A program made the position numbers and the translations under genes. The notes beneath the pieces are model-generated. The model ran no database searches, had not been told where the DNA came from, and saw only the letters and a list, made by a program, of their open reading frames with translations. From Endothia cerciana (Eukaryota > Ascomycota > Sordariomycetes > Diaporthales > Cryphonectriaceae), in the NCBI GenBank assembly GCA_026119935.1, contig JALRMH010000024.1, forward strand, positions 1-64,000: 64,000 nt of DNA, written 5' to 3'. This document shows positions 1 through 10,730 of this stretch, piece after piece (positions within the stretch are counted from its first letter, which is position 1; every line of letters starts with the position of its first letter).

Positions 1-70
<70 letters not shown>
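1..70. repeat. 70-nt poly-C homopolymer at window edge
   Basis: The first 70 bases are all C, followed by a G/C-only stretch to about position 88. It is not a fungal telomere repeat (TTAGGG/CCCTAA units are absent). It may be a real homopolymer or an artefact near a contig or gap edge. It could form a G-quadruplex on the opposite strand. Confidence 0.9.
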
Positions 71-71
<1 letters not shown>

Positions 72-1069
72 CCCCCGGGGGGCGGGGGTTTCGAGGCAGG
101 GATGAACGTGGGACGGGGATTGGAACCTTGGGGCCTTTGGGAGGGAGGAGGGCACGGCAGAAGATCGTAGTAGTAGTCCGGGAGGAGGAGGTTGGGGGGG
201 GGGGTGGTGGAAAGGCGCTTCGACCCTTTGAGCCCGTGGATCGCCTGACCTGACCGAGGCCGGCCCAGAGGTTATCAAGCCGCCCAGGGCGTCCAAGTTG
301 AAAGGGGGCCGAGACCAGACAGATCCAGGCCCCAGGCAGCGCCGAGAAACCAAGGCTGTATGGCGCGTGTCCGGCTATCCCACCTCGTCGTCGGTGCGAG
401 GTATGCAGTCTGATGTGCCCGGATATCGTTGCCAGGGTCGACTCGAGCTCGCCGGGATGGGGGGGCTAGGGCGGCGGCGGCCGGGCCAGACGGCGTGGGG
501 ACCGAGGTGGTCAGGGCCGTAGCACCGTGTGCCGTACGTACGCAAGGTGAGGAGGTCGCAGCAGTAAGTAGGGCTGGGCAGGGAGGGCAGGGCCTGGCCT
601 GGCCTGGCCTGATGAGGCTCTGTGGGAGGTGGACGCCCCGAGCCTGCTGTGTGGGTGTGCGTGGGTGTGGAGCCCGTTCGACGGGGACAGACAGCCTGCT
701 TCTGCCACTGATCCTTCCGGCTGGCCCTCTCTCCCTCCTGCTCCCAGCTGGAGGAAAAGCAAGAACAGGGCGGACCAATGTTTCCAGAGCCTCGCGCGGG
801 GGTGTCTCACCCCCCTGGCCTCTCAGGACAGGCGGCGGGAGACAAGGACTCAGGAGGAGACGCGAGCGGGCGGGACGCTCGAGGAGGGGAGAGACAGCCG
901 CAGAGCTCGGGCGGTACGAGCAAGGCGGAGGAGGGTGGGACGGGGTGCCGCAACAGGTTCGGAGGTGGGATGTCTGCCAGGCGTCCGTCCGAGATAGATG
1001 AGGAGGGCCGGGGAGCAGGCTCGGAAGGGAGGGGGGGAGGTCGTCGACGATCGGTGGTCGGCACCACGA

Positions 1070-1122
1070 GGGGGGGGGGAGAGAGAGAGATAGAGAGATA
1101 GAGAGATAGAGAGAGAGAGACA
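1070..1122. repeat. Purine microsatellite (GA / GATA)
   Basis: A G run is followed by alternating GAGA and GATAGA units up to about 1122. It is a simple sequence repeat with no coding or regulatory signal that I can see. Confidence 0.85.
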
Positions 1123-1289
1123 AGGGCTCGAGACCTGTCTAGGCTTGAGGAGGGTCAAGGTTCAGAGCGCAGAGTCAGAGTCAGAGTCAGACTCAGGCCC
1201 CCGTTCGACTCACTTCAATTCGATTCCGAGTCACCCATCTCACCGTATAACGTTGCAACAAGAAGAGCACACAGCGCGCACGAACACGC

Positions 1290-1321
1290 GGGGACAGGAC
1301 AGGACAGGACAGGACAGGACA
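1290..1321. repeat. GGACA tandem repeat
   Basis: Six or so head-to-tail copies of the pentamer GGACA lie here. They are flanked by other purine-rich sequence. Confidence 0.85.
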
Positions 1322-1423
1322 GAGGAGAGGCGGAGATGGGGACGGAGACGGAGAGAGAGTGGTAGAGGATTTGATCGAGTTAGGCGGCCATGCTTGCGTG
1401 CCGTGTTGGGTCGGGAGGGGCCC

Positions 1424-1510
1424 GAGCCTGGGCCTGAGCCTGAGCCTGGGCCTGGGTCTGGGTCTATCTAGGTCCTTGGGCCCGAGGCCCTTGGGCCCGA
1501 GGCCCTTGGT
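1424..1510. repeat. CCTGRG and GGCCCGAGGCCCTT minisatellites
   Basis: Imperfect hexamer copies of CCTGGG/CCTGAG run to about 1470. They are followed by two to three copies of a GGCCCGAGGCCCTT-like unit to about 1510. Confidence 0.75.
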
Positions 1511-2119
1511 CCTTCCTTGGCCCTCCTGTCTGGTCCTCTGATTCCCCTTACTGGCCGCCCCTCTGGGGTAAGGACTGGAGCATGTTTTTGCGAGGCCTGG
1601 GCAGGTGGTTGGTACTGTACGACATACGGTATGCAGTGCCTGGGTTATTGGGGAGAAAAGCCCCCCCCCCTTCCTGGCTCATCTCGTCAGGTGCGGGTCC
1701 CTGTTGGATTGGGGGAGCACAAGGGCAGGGGTTGGGGGTTGGGGGGGCCCGCCGTGGGTGGTTCGCTCCCCTCACGCCAGTGGTGCCCGCCTTTCTCCTG
1801 TCCATCCTCACACCCCCCCCCCTCAGGGTACAGTAAGGTTCAGGGCCTGATCCGTGCTAGTACCACCCGCACATGAAGGGGAGGGCTTGTACGGTACTAT
1901 GGTACGTGCTTTTGACTAGTTACCAGCCAGCACATTGGCGCATCTCTTCCCTAGACCCGAATGTGTTGGTGCTACTATTACCCTGCAGGCTCCCAGTCGA
2001 GGAAGAATGAGGGCATATCTCTCGACCTCGTCTCACCGCGGCGCCCTCGTTTCTGACCCTCCCCTCTATGTGAGCCTCACCCCAGGATCTCTTCATATTT
2101 GCCTCCCGTAGACATCTTG

Positions 2120-2186
2120 TGATATATATATATATATATATATGTATATGTATATATATGTGTGTGTGTGTGTGTGTGTATGTATG
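2120..2186. repeat. AT/GT dinucleotide microsatellite
   Basis: An (AT)n tract passes through mixed TATG units into a (GT)n tract and ends in TATGTATG. It is a compound dinucleotide repeat in otherwise GC-rich DNA and a likely polymorphic site. Confidence 0.9.
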
Positions 2187-2725
2187 CTATACAAATTCCC
2201 CCACCCCCCGAAAGCCCATATGCTCTTCGTACTGTCAGGACAACCTACGTAGTACGTACCTATGGGGTCAGGTACTAAGTATGGAGCAATTTCCATGACC
2301 CGTTTGAAACTGATCTAGGCAGGGGTGTGGGAAGGTAAAAGAAGGAAGAAGGAAGAAGGAAAAACACCTCTCGACCTGGGGCTGGACTGGGCCAGGGCTG
2401 TTAAACGAAACTTGATCGCCAGAAACGTGGTACTACCTTACTAGCCATGTACCTAGCCTTCCCAGCCTGCCCCCACCGCCCACCAACCCCCGTCTCCCCC
2501 CCTGCGCTGCTCGCTTCAGGGCTTTTACCCCATGGGACTGACTGACTGCTACTGTGGAAAGACCCGCGGCGTGCTGCGGACCATTTGAGGCGACCATCCC
2601 GCTTCCATCAATTAAGCCGCATGGACGACGTAGGCCGACGACACACAAAAGGCCAACCACAATTTCTTTTTCCCGCCGAGAATTTAGCACCATCCACCTA
2701 CGGAGGCGGTCTTAGACCGCTGGGA

Positions 2726-2726
<1 letters not shown>

Positions 2727-2760
<34 letters not shown>
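2727..2760. repeat. (CTG)11 trinucleotide repeat
   Basis: Eleven CTG units plus one C. Open frames across it give poly-Ala or poly-Ser, but nothing around it supports a gene, so I treat it as an intergenic microsatellite. Confidence 0.85.
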
Positions 2761-3281
2761 AATAACCGTGCCGCCTCGGCCTTTTTATTCTTATTTTTAT
2801 TTTAAAAAAATTTCTCCTCCTCTTTTCTGTCACCCCCCCCCCCTTCTCTCTCTCTCTCTTCAGCTGCTGCCCCACCCCGCATCGACAGCATTCTATGGCG
2901 ATGCACCAGCGCACCATCGGTGCATCGCCGTCTCCTCCTGACATCTTCAGCTGCTAATCCGGGCACACCCTGCCCTACAGTATCTATCCCGAGGTCTATG
3001 GGACAGGCCGCTCCCGGGCGCTCTTTCTCTCTCCCCCTCCCCCCCTCTCTCCCTCTCTCTTGTAACGTCACAAGCCTGTTGGGGCTTGAGAGTGAATGCC
3101 TGTCGGGCACGAGCTGGGCTCCCCTGGCCCCCCGTGCTGGGAAGAGACAGACCAGACAAGGTGCATTCCTGACCGGCACCCGAGAGAACGCGACGGCGCA
3201 GCGGTGTCCTGAACGGGCCACGGTCCTGGGCAGACAGACAGACGGCTTGGGATCAGCAGTAAGCAAGTGCCCAATGGCCCC

Positions 3282-3348
3282 ATCAGCACCAGCACCAGCA
3301 CCAGCCAGCTCCGGCACAAGCTCCAGCTCCAGCTCCAGCTCCAGCTCC
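3282..3348. repeat. CAGCAC and CTCCAG hexamer repeats
   Basis: About four copies of CAGCAC-type units (3282-3310) are followed by about five copies of CTCCAG (3315-3348). The minus-strand frame across the second array reads as a Glu-Leu repeat, with no other sign of coding. Confidence 0.8.
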
Positions 3349-3725
3349 CCTCTACGGTCTTCCTGCACAACTAGATTGGGCCGGACGGTTCGGCCAGCTC
3401 GGGACCGGCAGCCAGACCGTCGAATCTTTTTACCCCTTGTGGCCGCCCAGAGCGGCACCATTGTGCCAAAAGCGACGGTACGCCGCTCTCGATGCGAGCG
3501 CGATACTCGCCCCCCCCCCCCCCGACCTCGAAACGGATCTGCCGCCACGAGCAACCGCCCGTCGACCTGACCTGATCTGATGCCCATGCCTTATCGGTGG
3601 TACAACTTGTACCTGTCTCAAATCCGCTGCAGACACGAGAGGTTTTCCAGAATAACACGGACGCTATTAATATCTCGCAAATACGATCTGCCCTCGCCGT
3701 CTCAACCCCGGGAGAGGTACTGTAA

Positions 3726-3790
3726 GTGTGTGTGTGTGTGCGTGCGTGTGTAAAGAGAGAGAGAGAGAGAGAGAGATAGAGAGAGAGGGC
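3726..3790. repeat. TG then GA microsatellite
   Basis: (GT)n with two CGTG interruptions runs directly into (GA)n with one GATA interruption. Confidence 0.85.
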
Positions 3791-6700
3791 ATGAGACGAT
3801 CTCCCTTGATTCCTCATGGATGAACGGGATGTCCAATGCCATGCCATACCTTCACTCACCGACCCCCCATCAACATGCCAATCGGCGGACGGACATGGAT
3901 CCTTCCTGGCTCTGCGTGCCGCCACTTCCAGGACGTTGAATTCGCTCGCACAGCCAGCCTCCGTCCCTGACAGGGGCACACACACATGATCATTGGCTAA
4001 TGCCTGCCCTGCCCGTCTCCTCCCAACGGTCTTGGTTTTTGGGTTTTTTTGGGTTTGGTTTATTTTTATTTTTTTATTTTTCTTCCCCCCCCCCCCTCAG
4101 TTTCCTCCGGTTGAAGTTTCTCCCCTTCTCTGACCAGGCGCAACCCCTGGCCCGGCTCTGGTGTCTTCCCCGGATCCCATCGGGCAATTTGCCACCGCGC
4201 ACGATGCATTGAGCTCACCTTCCAACAAAAGATCCCCGAGGCGTTTACCATGTACGAGAGATGCCTGCATCGCTCGGCAATATCCCTCGTCTCGTCTTGA
4301 TTTACGTGTACAGAAGGGCAGACCTCGTGTGGGGCATGCTCGGGTCTAGGGCTTTGCTCCTCGCCACCGCCCCCCCCCGTGTCAACAGCCAACCTTGCTG
4401 GTCTCGTCTACCAGACGTACTATCACCGGCGTGTCTCTCTTGATCAGATCTCATTCCTGCGTGTCTAGCTTATCTGCGTCAAGCTCGCCCGCCCGCCCGT
4501 CCCAGCTGGCCGCCTCTAGGTATCTCGCCAGCGCTACCAATCGCGACCGCTGGTGCCCCTCGCTTGCATACCTGGGCACACGCCCCTCGCATGACTTCAA
4601 AGTGGGACCCGAGGGGGTCATGTCGTGTGGCCTATCCCATGTGGGGAGAGGATAGCTCGCGCGCCCGCTGAGGTCCGAACCCGGGACCTGACCAGACGGA
4701 GCTGTCCCCCGAGGGCCTCAGAAGGTCGCTGCGCCCTTGGCGGTGCAGGACCTCCGGGCAGCACAGCAGGCGTGCGGCGGTAGGAGGGGGAGGTCCCTTG
4801 AGAGGTCAACACCACCCCCTATCGTTTCTAGCCGGCGACGGCACGCCATCTGATCCTGGTGTGGGATGTCTGAGGGTGTCACTCGACGCGGCGTGGCTGA
4901 GCTCGACCACTCACGGTGGATGACCGACGTAAAATGCGTTGCGATATTGTAACCACCCACGTTGCCGCAAATGGCCTAGTGCAAGTCGCTCAGCCTCAAT
5001 CCTACCCAAGGCCGTCGACTCTGACAGCTCGCGAGTCGCTCTCCCCAGGTCAGGCACCCACCACCCAGTGCAGTTGCAGTGCCGTCAAAGCTGCCCGCCG
5101 CGGGATCCCACGGGAGGAGGCTCCTGGGGTACGAAGTTACTGGCGCCTGTGGTACCCCAACTACTCCTCCTGCACCGTCGGGCTTTGCCCGTCAGATGAC
5201 AGGCTCCTCATCTCTTTTCCCCGACAGTCATGGCAGCTACCCACCCCAACAGGGTGATGATTGGCCCCAGGGGCCGTTCTCGTTCGCAACCCCCTCTCAC
5301 CTTCACAAGTCCGCCCTCGTCACTGCAGTAATATACCCCACTAGCACGGCCTCTCACGCCTATGATATTGCGGCTCCAGGCAGGGCTGCCGCAGGTCGCT
5401 CATCAGGTTCTAATGCAGCATCGTCAAACCAGACGATCCAGATGCGCCGAGGACATTGCTTCAGCAGTCCTCCGCCGGCTCGGTGGCCCATCCGGGGGCT
5501 GTTCGCGCACGCTAGAGCTTCTCTTCACCACCCGAGGCACCTCGCCTGGTGTGACGGTCTCCTGCGTGCCAGGAGAACGTGCTCAACGGGAAGCCCCACA
5601 AGCGTGCAGAGACGCAAGCACCGGGCGGGCCAGCTCGTATCGGCAGCAGGTGCGGCGGTGTGCGTCGAGCAGTGCAAAGTTGGACAGGGCCTCGAGAGAC
5701 GAATGCATCCGCCCGGCCGCCGATGGATCCGATCCTGTCAAGTGACAAGATGTCGTCAAGCCTGACACGAGCCGCGGAGGCCCATCGCCGAGCTAAAAGC
5801 CAGCTCGCCCTACCCCGGGGACACAGGGATATTTTTTTTTCAGCCGCCTATGGCGGAGCTGGAGCAGTTTGAGCCGCAACTAGACGTCTTGCCTCTCCAC
5901 CTTACTGCCCTCTGGCGACGGTAGAGCACAGAAACCACGTGCACGTCACGTGCCCGACCACTGATAGCTCCGGTATGCGAAGCTCTATACCGCGAGCCGG
6001 TTCAGTTGCCTTGACATCAAAAAAAGAAATACCTCCCCCTATATATGGTATCGGGTGCAAAAAGAACAGAAAAAAAAAAAAAACCCCCCCCCCCCCACAA
6101 AAAGAACGTGGGAGAGGGATCCTAAGCGCAACGTAACATTGCTGCCACAACCTAGAGGGCAATAATTTAAGAATGGAACAGCGGGTCAACTGAGCGCAGG
6201 TGGAGAGTAGCCTGAGGTTCGCATCTGTTCGGATTTCCTCCTTACATATATTTGCTTGCAGAGTACCCTACAGTATAAGTATCACACGGTCCTTTGTATA
6301 GCACCTCCCCCGGCGGAAGGACTCTGGCGAACCAAACGCTAGAGAAGGGATTCTGCAGGCTTTAGGATATGCTACAAAGGCCGTCCGTACCTGAGATTAG
6401 AAACCGGCACGAGGGGACACCACCAGGTCGGCGCGCTCGGCCCTGGCTGCGGTCCTGTACTCGGGCCCTCCCTCGGCCGCGGGCTGTTGATATGTGGCGG
6501 TAACTCGTCCCGCGTGCGAAAAGGTGACTGGGCGTGCCAGGCCAACTCGAACCGGGCGGCGGTGGCAAGACAGGCACGCAGGTGTGGGAGCCTGGTCTCG
6601 CCGTGGGCGACACCTCCCCAGCCTGACCTAACACTACCGCGGGGGACCAGTATTGAACAGGAACGCGGCGCTTTTTCCATTGTGAAGAATCTAAGACCTC

Positions 6701-7456
6701 CTCCGTAGACAGCCCATGTTTGTCTTGCTAATTAACCATCACGAACCCCCTTCCGCCCTCAAAAAAGAAAAACCAAAAGCGATGGTCAAGTAGCATACAA
6801 GGATGGGAACATGCTCATCAATTTTTTTCTTTAAATTTTTTTCTTCTTTTTTCTCTTCCTCCTTCCTCCTTTCTTTGTTCCTTCCTGGATGTAGCTGGGA
6901 CTGTTCGTGCAGCACTCTCTGGGCCGTAGCTGTCCATCGTGTGGCCCCCCTCCCCGCAGCGCAGGACGAGCCTTTGTGTGGTGCTTTTTCCTTTTTCCTT
7001 TTATTTCCCCCCGCCGCCTGTCTTCGAAGGGCGTCATCGGAATCCTTCCCTCGCACCAGAGGCGTACCACTTGAGATCTCGACTGTCAATACCTTCCTGG
7101 ACGACGTCCTTCCACAGTCTGCCCACCCCCCGCGGGCGGGATTCCTGATGCCAATCAGCCCGGTCTAGGTGAGGCCGCCCCCCGGGCTGGGGTAGGGGCC
7201 GCGTTCAGGATGCTGAGCTCGTTGTGCAGGACGAAGAGCCACCCCTCAGCGGCCTCAGCACGCCATTAACCCTCCGCCGTGTCTCCTGACTCCCGCCAAC
7301 AGGACCCCGGGCTGCTTGCCAGGTCCCCTAGGCCTGACGCCCAGCACTCCGACTGTGTTCCCTCATCGTGTCGGTGGTCGCACATCTCGCCAAGCCCCTG
7401 ACGACCGTCCTACCGGCACCAGGAGCGAGGCCGGAGCCGGGCTGGGAGGGAGGGTC

Positions 7457-10400
7457 CTAGCCCCACCGCGACCCTTCCCTCTCCGCCTCGAGCCTCTTCA
7501 TCCGCGCCTCCTCGTCACCGTCATCCACCATCGCCTCCCCGCCGCGCCTCTTCCTCTTGCTACTGCTCCTCCCCCCGTCGAGCCCGTCGTCGCTGCGCCG
7601 CTTCGTGCCCCCGCCGCCGAGCCCCGCGAGCCGCTGCGTCTCCTTGAGCAGCCTCTCGCGGTTCCTGGCCTCGCGCTCCGCCGCGTGCGGGTCCTTCGGG
7701 GGCCCCAGCCCCGCCGAGGCCTGCGGCGGCTGTCGGTCTGCGGCGGGGCCCCTGGGCGGGTTCTTGGGCGGGTTCTTGGGCGGGGAGGCGGCGCCCTTGG
7801 CGGGCTCGGAGGGCTTGGCGGCGCTGAAGATGGAGAAGTTCTTGGAGATGCTGCCTCTCGGCCCGGTGGGCGGGTTGAACTCCTTGACCTCCTTCGCGGA
7901 CGAGGGCTCCGTCGGCGTGGGGGGTTCCGCGGTGCTGTGCTTGCTGCGGCGCCTCTCGCGGCCACGCTCCCGCTCCCGCTCCCGCTCGCGATCCCTACCT
8001 CTGTCACGCTTGCGGTCCCGGTCCTTACCCTCCCGGTCCCTGTCGCGATCGGACCGGTCGGGGCGCTCGTGGTCGCGATCACGGTCTCGGTGTCTCGACT
8101 TGCGCTTGGAGTCGCGATCATCCTCGGTCTCCCGGTCGCGCTCGCGGTCGCGTTCCCTGTCCCGGTCCCTGTCCCGCTCGCGCCGCTTCTCGGGGTCGCG
8201 ATCCTTCCGGCGGCTCGGCTTGCGCGACCCGGCAGGCGACGCAGACCTCGACCGGCCGCCGTGCTTGTCGTCCCTCGATGGCCGCGGCTGGTCTTCGCCG
8301 TGGTGCTTCTTACTGCTGCGGTGGCGGTGCCGCCTGTCCTTGTCGTGGTCGCGCTCGGCATCCTCGTCCGAGCGGTGGCCCCTACGCTTCCGGTCCCTGT
8401 GCTCGCGGCTGCGGCTCCGAGACCTCGACCGAGCATCGGACCCCTCGCGGTCTCTGGCGCGGTCCCGGTCCCGGTCCCGGCCCCGGTGGCTCCTATCCCG
8501 CCCGGCTGGGCTGCGACTGCTGCTCCGCTCGCGCTCGCGGCGGTGGTCGGGCTCCCCGCCGCGGCGCTTTGCCGTGCTCGCGATGGAATTACTCCTGGAC
8601 CTACGGCGGTCGCGGTCATCGTCCACCGGCGTGGCGAGGCTGCCGCTTGCGCTCTGGACGCCTGGACTCTGGACCCTGTTCGGCTCGTCACCCGGGATCT
8701 GGAAACCCCGCGCCCGAAGGGTCAACAGGCTAGTGTTCGGCAGGCCCTGGCGCATAGCCTTGGGCCCCTTTGGTGCATTCGGGGGGACATCAGGCGCGGG
8801 GGCGGCAGGGGGCGGCATGCCTCCGAAGCTGCCGCCCCGCTGCTGATGAGCGCCGAACGGAGGTCCATTGACTCTCATACGGTGGTCTCCTGTGGCCGGG
8901 CCGCCGCCGGTTGTGTCACCATTGGGCCCCGGCTGCACCGTCTCGATCGCCGAAAGCCGCTGCTGACCAGGACCAGCGGCCGCGTCTGGTCCGTTTGCGC
9001 CCTCGGCCTTGGCGGTTTCGGCCGCGGCCTCACCGTCGCCCGTCTTCTCTGCATTTTGCCGGCCGCCGCCCTCGCTCGTCTGAGGGCGGACTGTGCGGCC
9101 GAACTCATCCACACTCTTCCCGCCCTCGCCCTCACCAGATGATACGTTCTGGGCGGGCTGGGCGGGCTGGGGGGCATTGGGGCCCTGGCCCATCATGTTC
9201 GAGACGTGCTGCTGGTGCTGCTGGTTCATGTAATTCTGGCCCTGGTAGTTGCCCTGCTGTCCGTACCCGTAGCCCCCGCGGCCAAGGTTGCCGTAGCCAC
9301 CACGGCCGCGGCCGCGGCCGCGGAAGTAGCCCCCCCTGCCGCCGCGGAAGTCATTGAACTGGTTGTGCGGGCCAAAATTACCTTGATTGTATCCTGTGTG
9401 GTAGCCAGAGTCAAAATTTCCATAATCACCGTTACCCATGCCAGAAGCATTTGGATGATTGTAATTATTCTGGCCGTTATTCCATGATTGTGGTCCGTTC
9501 CAGTTCTCTTCGGAGCCAACACCGCCATTGAGCCCTCCCATGCCGCCGTTCATCATGCTCATGTCCATGCCCGGCGCACCGAAGCCACTGTTCATCTGGT
9601 ACATGTTCATCATCGAGGGGTCCATGTTCATGCCGGGCATGCCTGACAGGTAGTTAGCCTCGGACGTGGGTGGGTGGACAGGAGATGCAGGCGACCTACC
9701 CATCATGGGGAAACCGAACCCATTGGGCGCCATTCCGTTCTGCATGGCCATCATCATCTGCATCTGGTTCATCTGGCTGAAGTCACCGCCACCAAGGTTC
9801 ATGTTGGGGAACTGCCCGTTCATTCCATTGAAACCAAATGCATTTGGGAAGGCAGGCTTCTGCTGGTTGTCCACGTTATCGTTCTCACCACCCTCGTCTG
9901 GCTCCTCTGGAGCTGCCACGGCACCGTCCTTCTCCTCGTTCTGCTCATCGCGCACTTCGATCTGCTGCTCTTGGTTCTCGGCCTCTCCGGGGACCTGCTC
10001 GCCAGTCGGCGCGGCCTGCTGACGAGTTAGTACCTCCCAGCGACGCGACAGATAGTACATGGGACGCACCTCGTCCCCAGCAGCTGGTAGAGCCTCCTGG
10101 TCCTCCGCCAACGCGGCAGCAGCAGGGGCAGCGTCCCGGTCGGCAGAGGGACCTCCCTCGGCCCCTTGTTCACTCTCTTGTGCAGGCGCGGCACCCGCGG
10201 GGGGTTCCTGTGCAGCGGGTGCCTTCTCCGGAGGTGCGGGGGTGGCACTGGGCCTCGCGTCGACCGGCGTGATGGGGATGGTCTCCTTCGCCTGGGCGCT
10301 GTCCCGTTTCTTCTCGGCGGTCTTGAGGAAGGCTCTCGTCGTCATGCGGAGCTTGTTATTGGGCTTGCAGTCCTCGGCCGAGACGGGGGTGTGCTCGCAG

Positions 10401-10730
10401 ACAGGACAGGTGGAGGGCAGCGTCAGTTTGCCTGGCGCCCGTCAGCCACGCGAAGGTAAGAAGCGAGGGGCAGAGGCAGAGGCAGAGGCAGAGGTGGGGC
10501 TTACAGTTCTCGCAGATCATCTGCTCGCAGCAGGGGGTCTTGAAGGCGTTTACCGCCAGCTTGCTGCAGATGGCGCAGCGAAGCTTGAAGGGCACCTCGT
10601 CCTGCGGCAGCGAGCTAATCCCCAGGGGTCAGCAACGATGGTGACAGGCACCCGGTCGGGGGAGTCGGGGGTTGACGTACCTGATGAGCTCGGCCAGGGC
10701 GGGGGTAACGGTCACGTAGCTGGCCGCCAT
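7457..10730 (-). CDS. RING (RBBP6-like) zinc-finger protein with RGG and RS/RD-rich regions
   Basis: Four exons on the minus strand (10730-10681, 10614-10505, 10431-9700, 9642-7457) give about 1025 residues. An N-terminal RING has cysteines at 30/33, 45/46, 51/54 and 62/65. The CC doublet and all-cysteine spacing resemble RBBP6/Mpe1 and CNOT4 RINGs, but the DWNN domain and zinc knuckle of Mpe1 are absent. A Met/Asn/Gly-rich segment follows, then an RGG box near residues 395-415, and a long Arg-Asp/Arg-Glu/Arg-Ser-rich region at about 675-860. The family points to a nuclear mRNA-processing role, probably as a ubiquitin ligase; the substrate is unknown. Intron 3 (9643-9699, 57 nt) has no stop and keeps the frame, so an unspliced model of 1044 residues is also open. 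I removed it because it has GTAGGT, GCTAAC and CAG signals and its loss restores the Met-Pro-Gly-Met pattern. Intron 2 carries a CAGAGG repeat. Confidence 0.85.
10470..10494. repeat. CAGAGG hexamer repeat inside an intron
   Basis: Four copies of CAGAGG (CCTCTG on the coding strand) sit in intron 2 of the RING-protein gene (10432-10504). There they make a pyrimidine-rich stretch downstream of the donor. Confidence 0.8.

Larger units (their letters stand above)
71..7456. other. Long region without a supportable gene
   Basis: About 7.4 kb upstream of position 7457 where no open frame shows a recognisable domain, a consistent exon chain or a conserved motif. The longest frames are proline-, serine- and arginine-rich translations of microsatellites and GC-rich sequence. 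The stretch is dense in simple repeats, listed separately, and in C runs of 10-14 at 1661, 1813, 2833, 3510, 4085 and 6084. The segment at about 4915-5765 reads a little more like protein in two overlapping frames, but I could not build a gene from it. The right-hand end presumably holds the 3' UTR of the RING-protein gene, which stops at 7457 on the minus strand. Confidence 0.6.

Noticed and set aside
1..100. Telomere at the window start
   Set aside because: No TTAGGG or CCCTAA units are present; the sequence is pure C.
2684..3587. Long minus-strand frames with Glu-Leu and poly-Ser repeats
   Set aside because: They are translations of the CTG, CTCCAG and TC repeats and nothing else supports coding.
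4660..4750. Possible reverse-strand tRNA T arm (GGTTCGGACC)
   Set aside because: The conserved A58 is missing and no D arm or acceptor pairing could be built.
7557..8846. 429-residue Arg-Ser-rich frame on the plus strand that mimics an SR protein
   Set aside because: It is the complement of the RD/RE/RS repeats of the minus-strand gene, and the codon pattern and conserved RING exons support the minus strand.
7316..9142. 608-residue open frame on the plus strand
   Set aside because: It lies wholly antisense to the RING/RS-protein gene. Its Pro/Val/Leu-Ala repeats are the complement of Arg-Asp/Arg-Ser codons in GC-rich sequence, and it has no start context, domain or splice logic.
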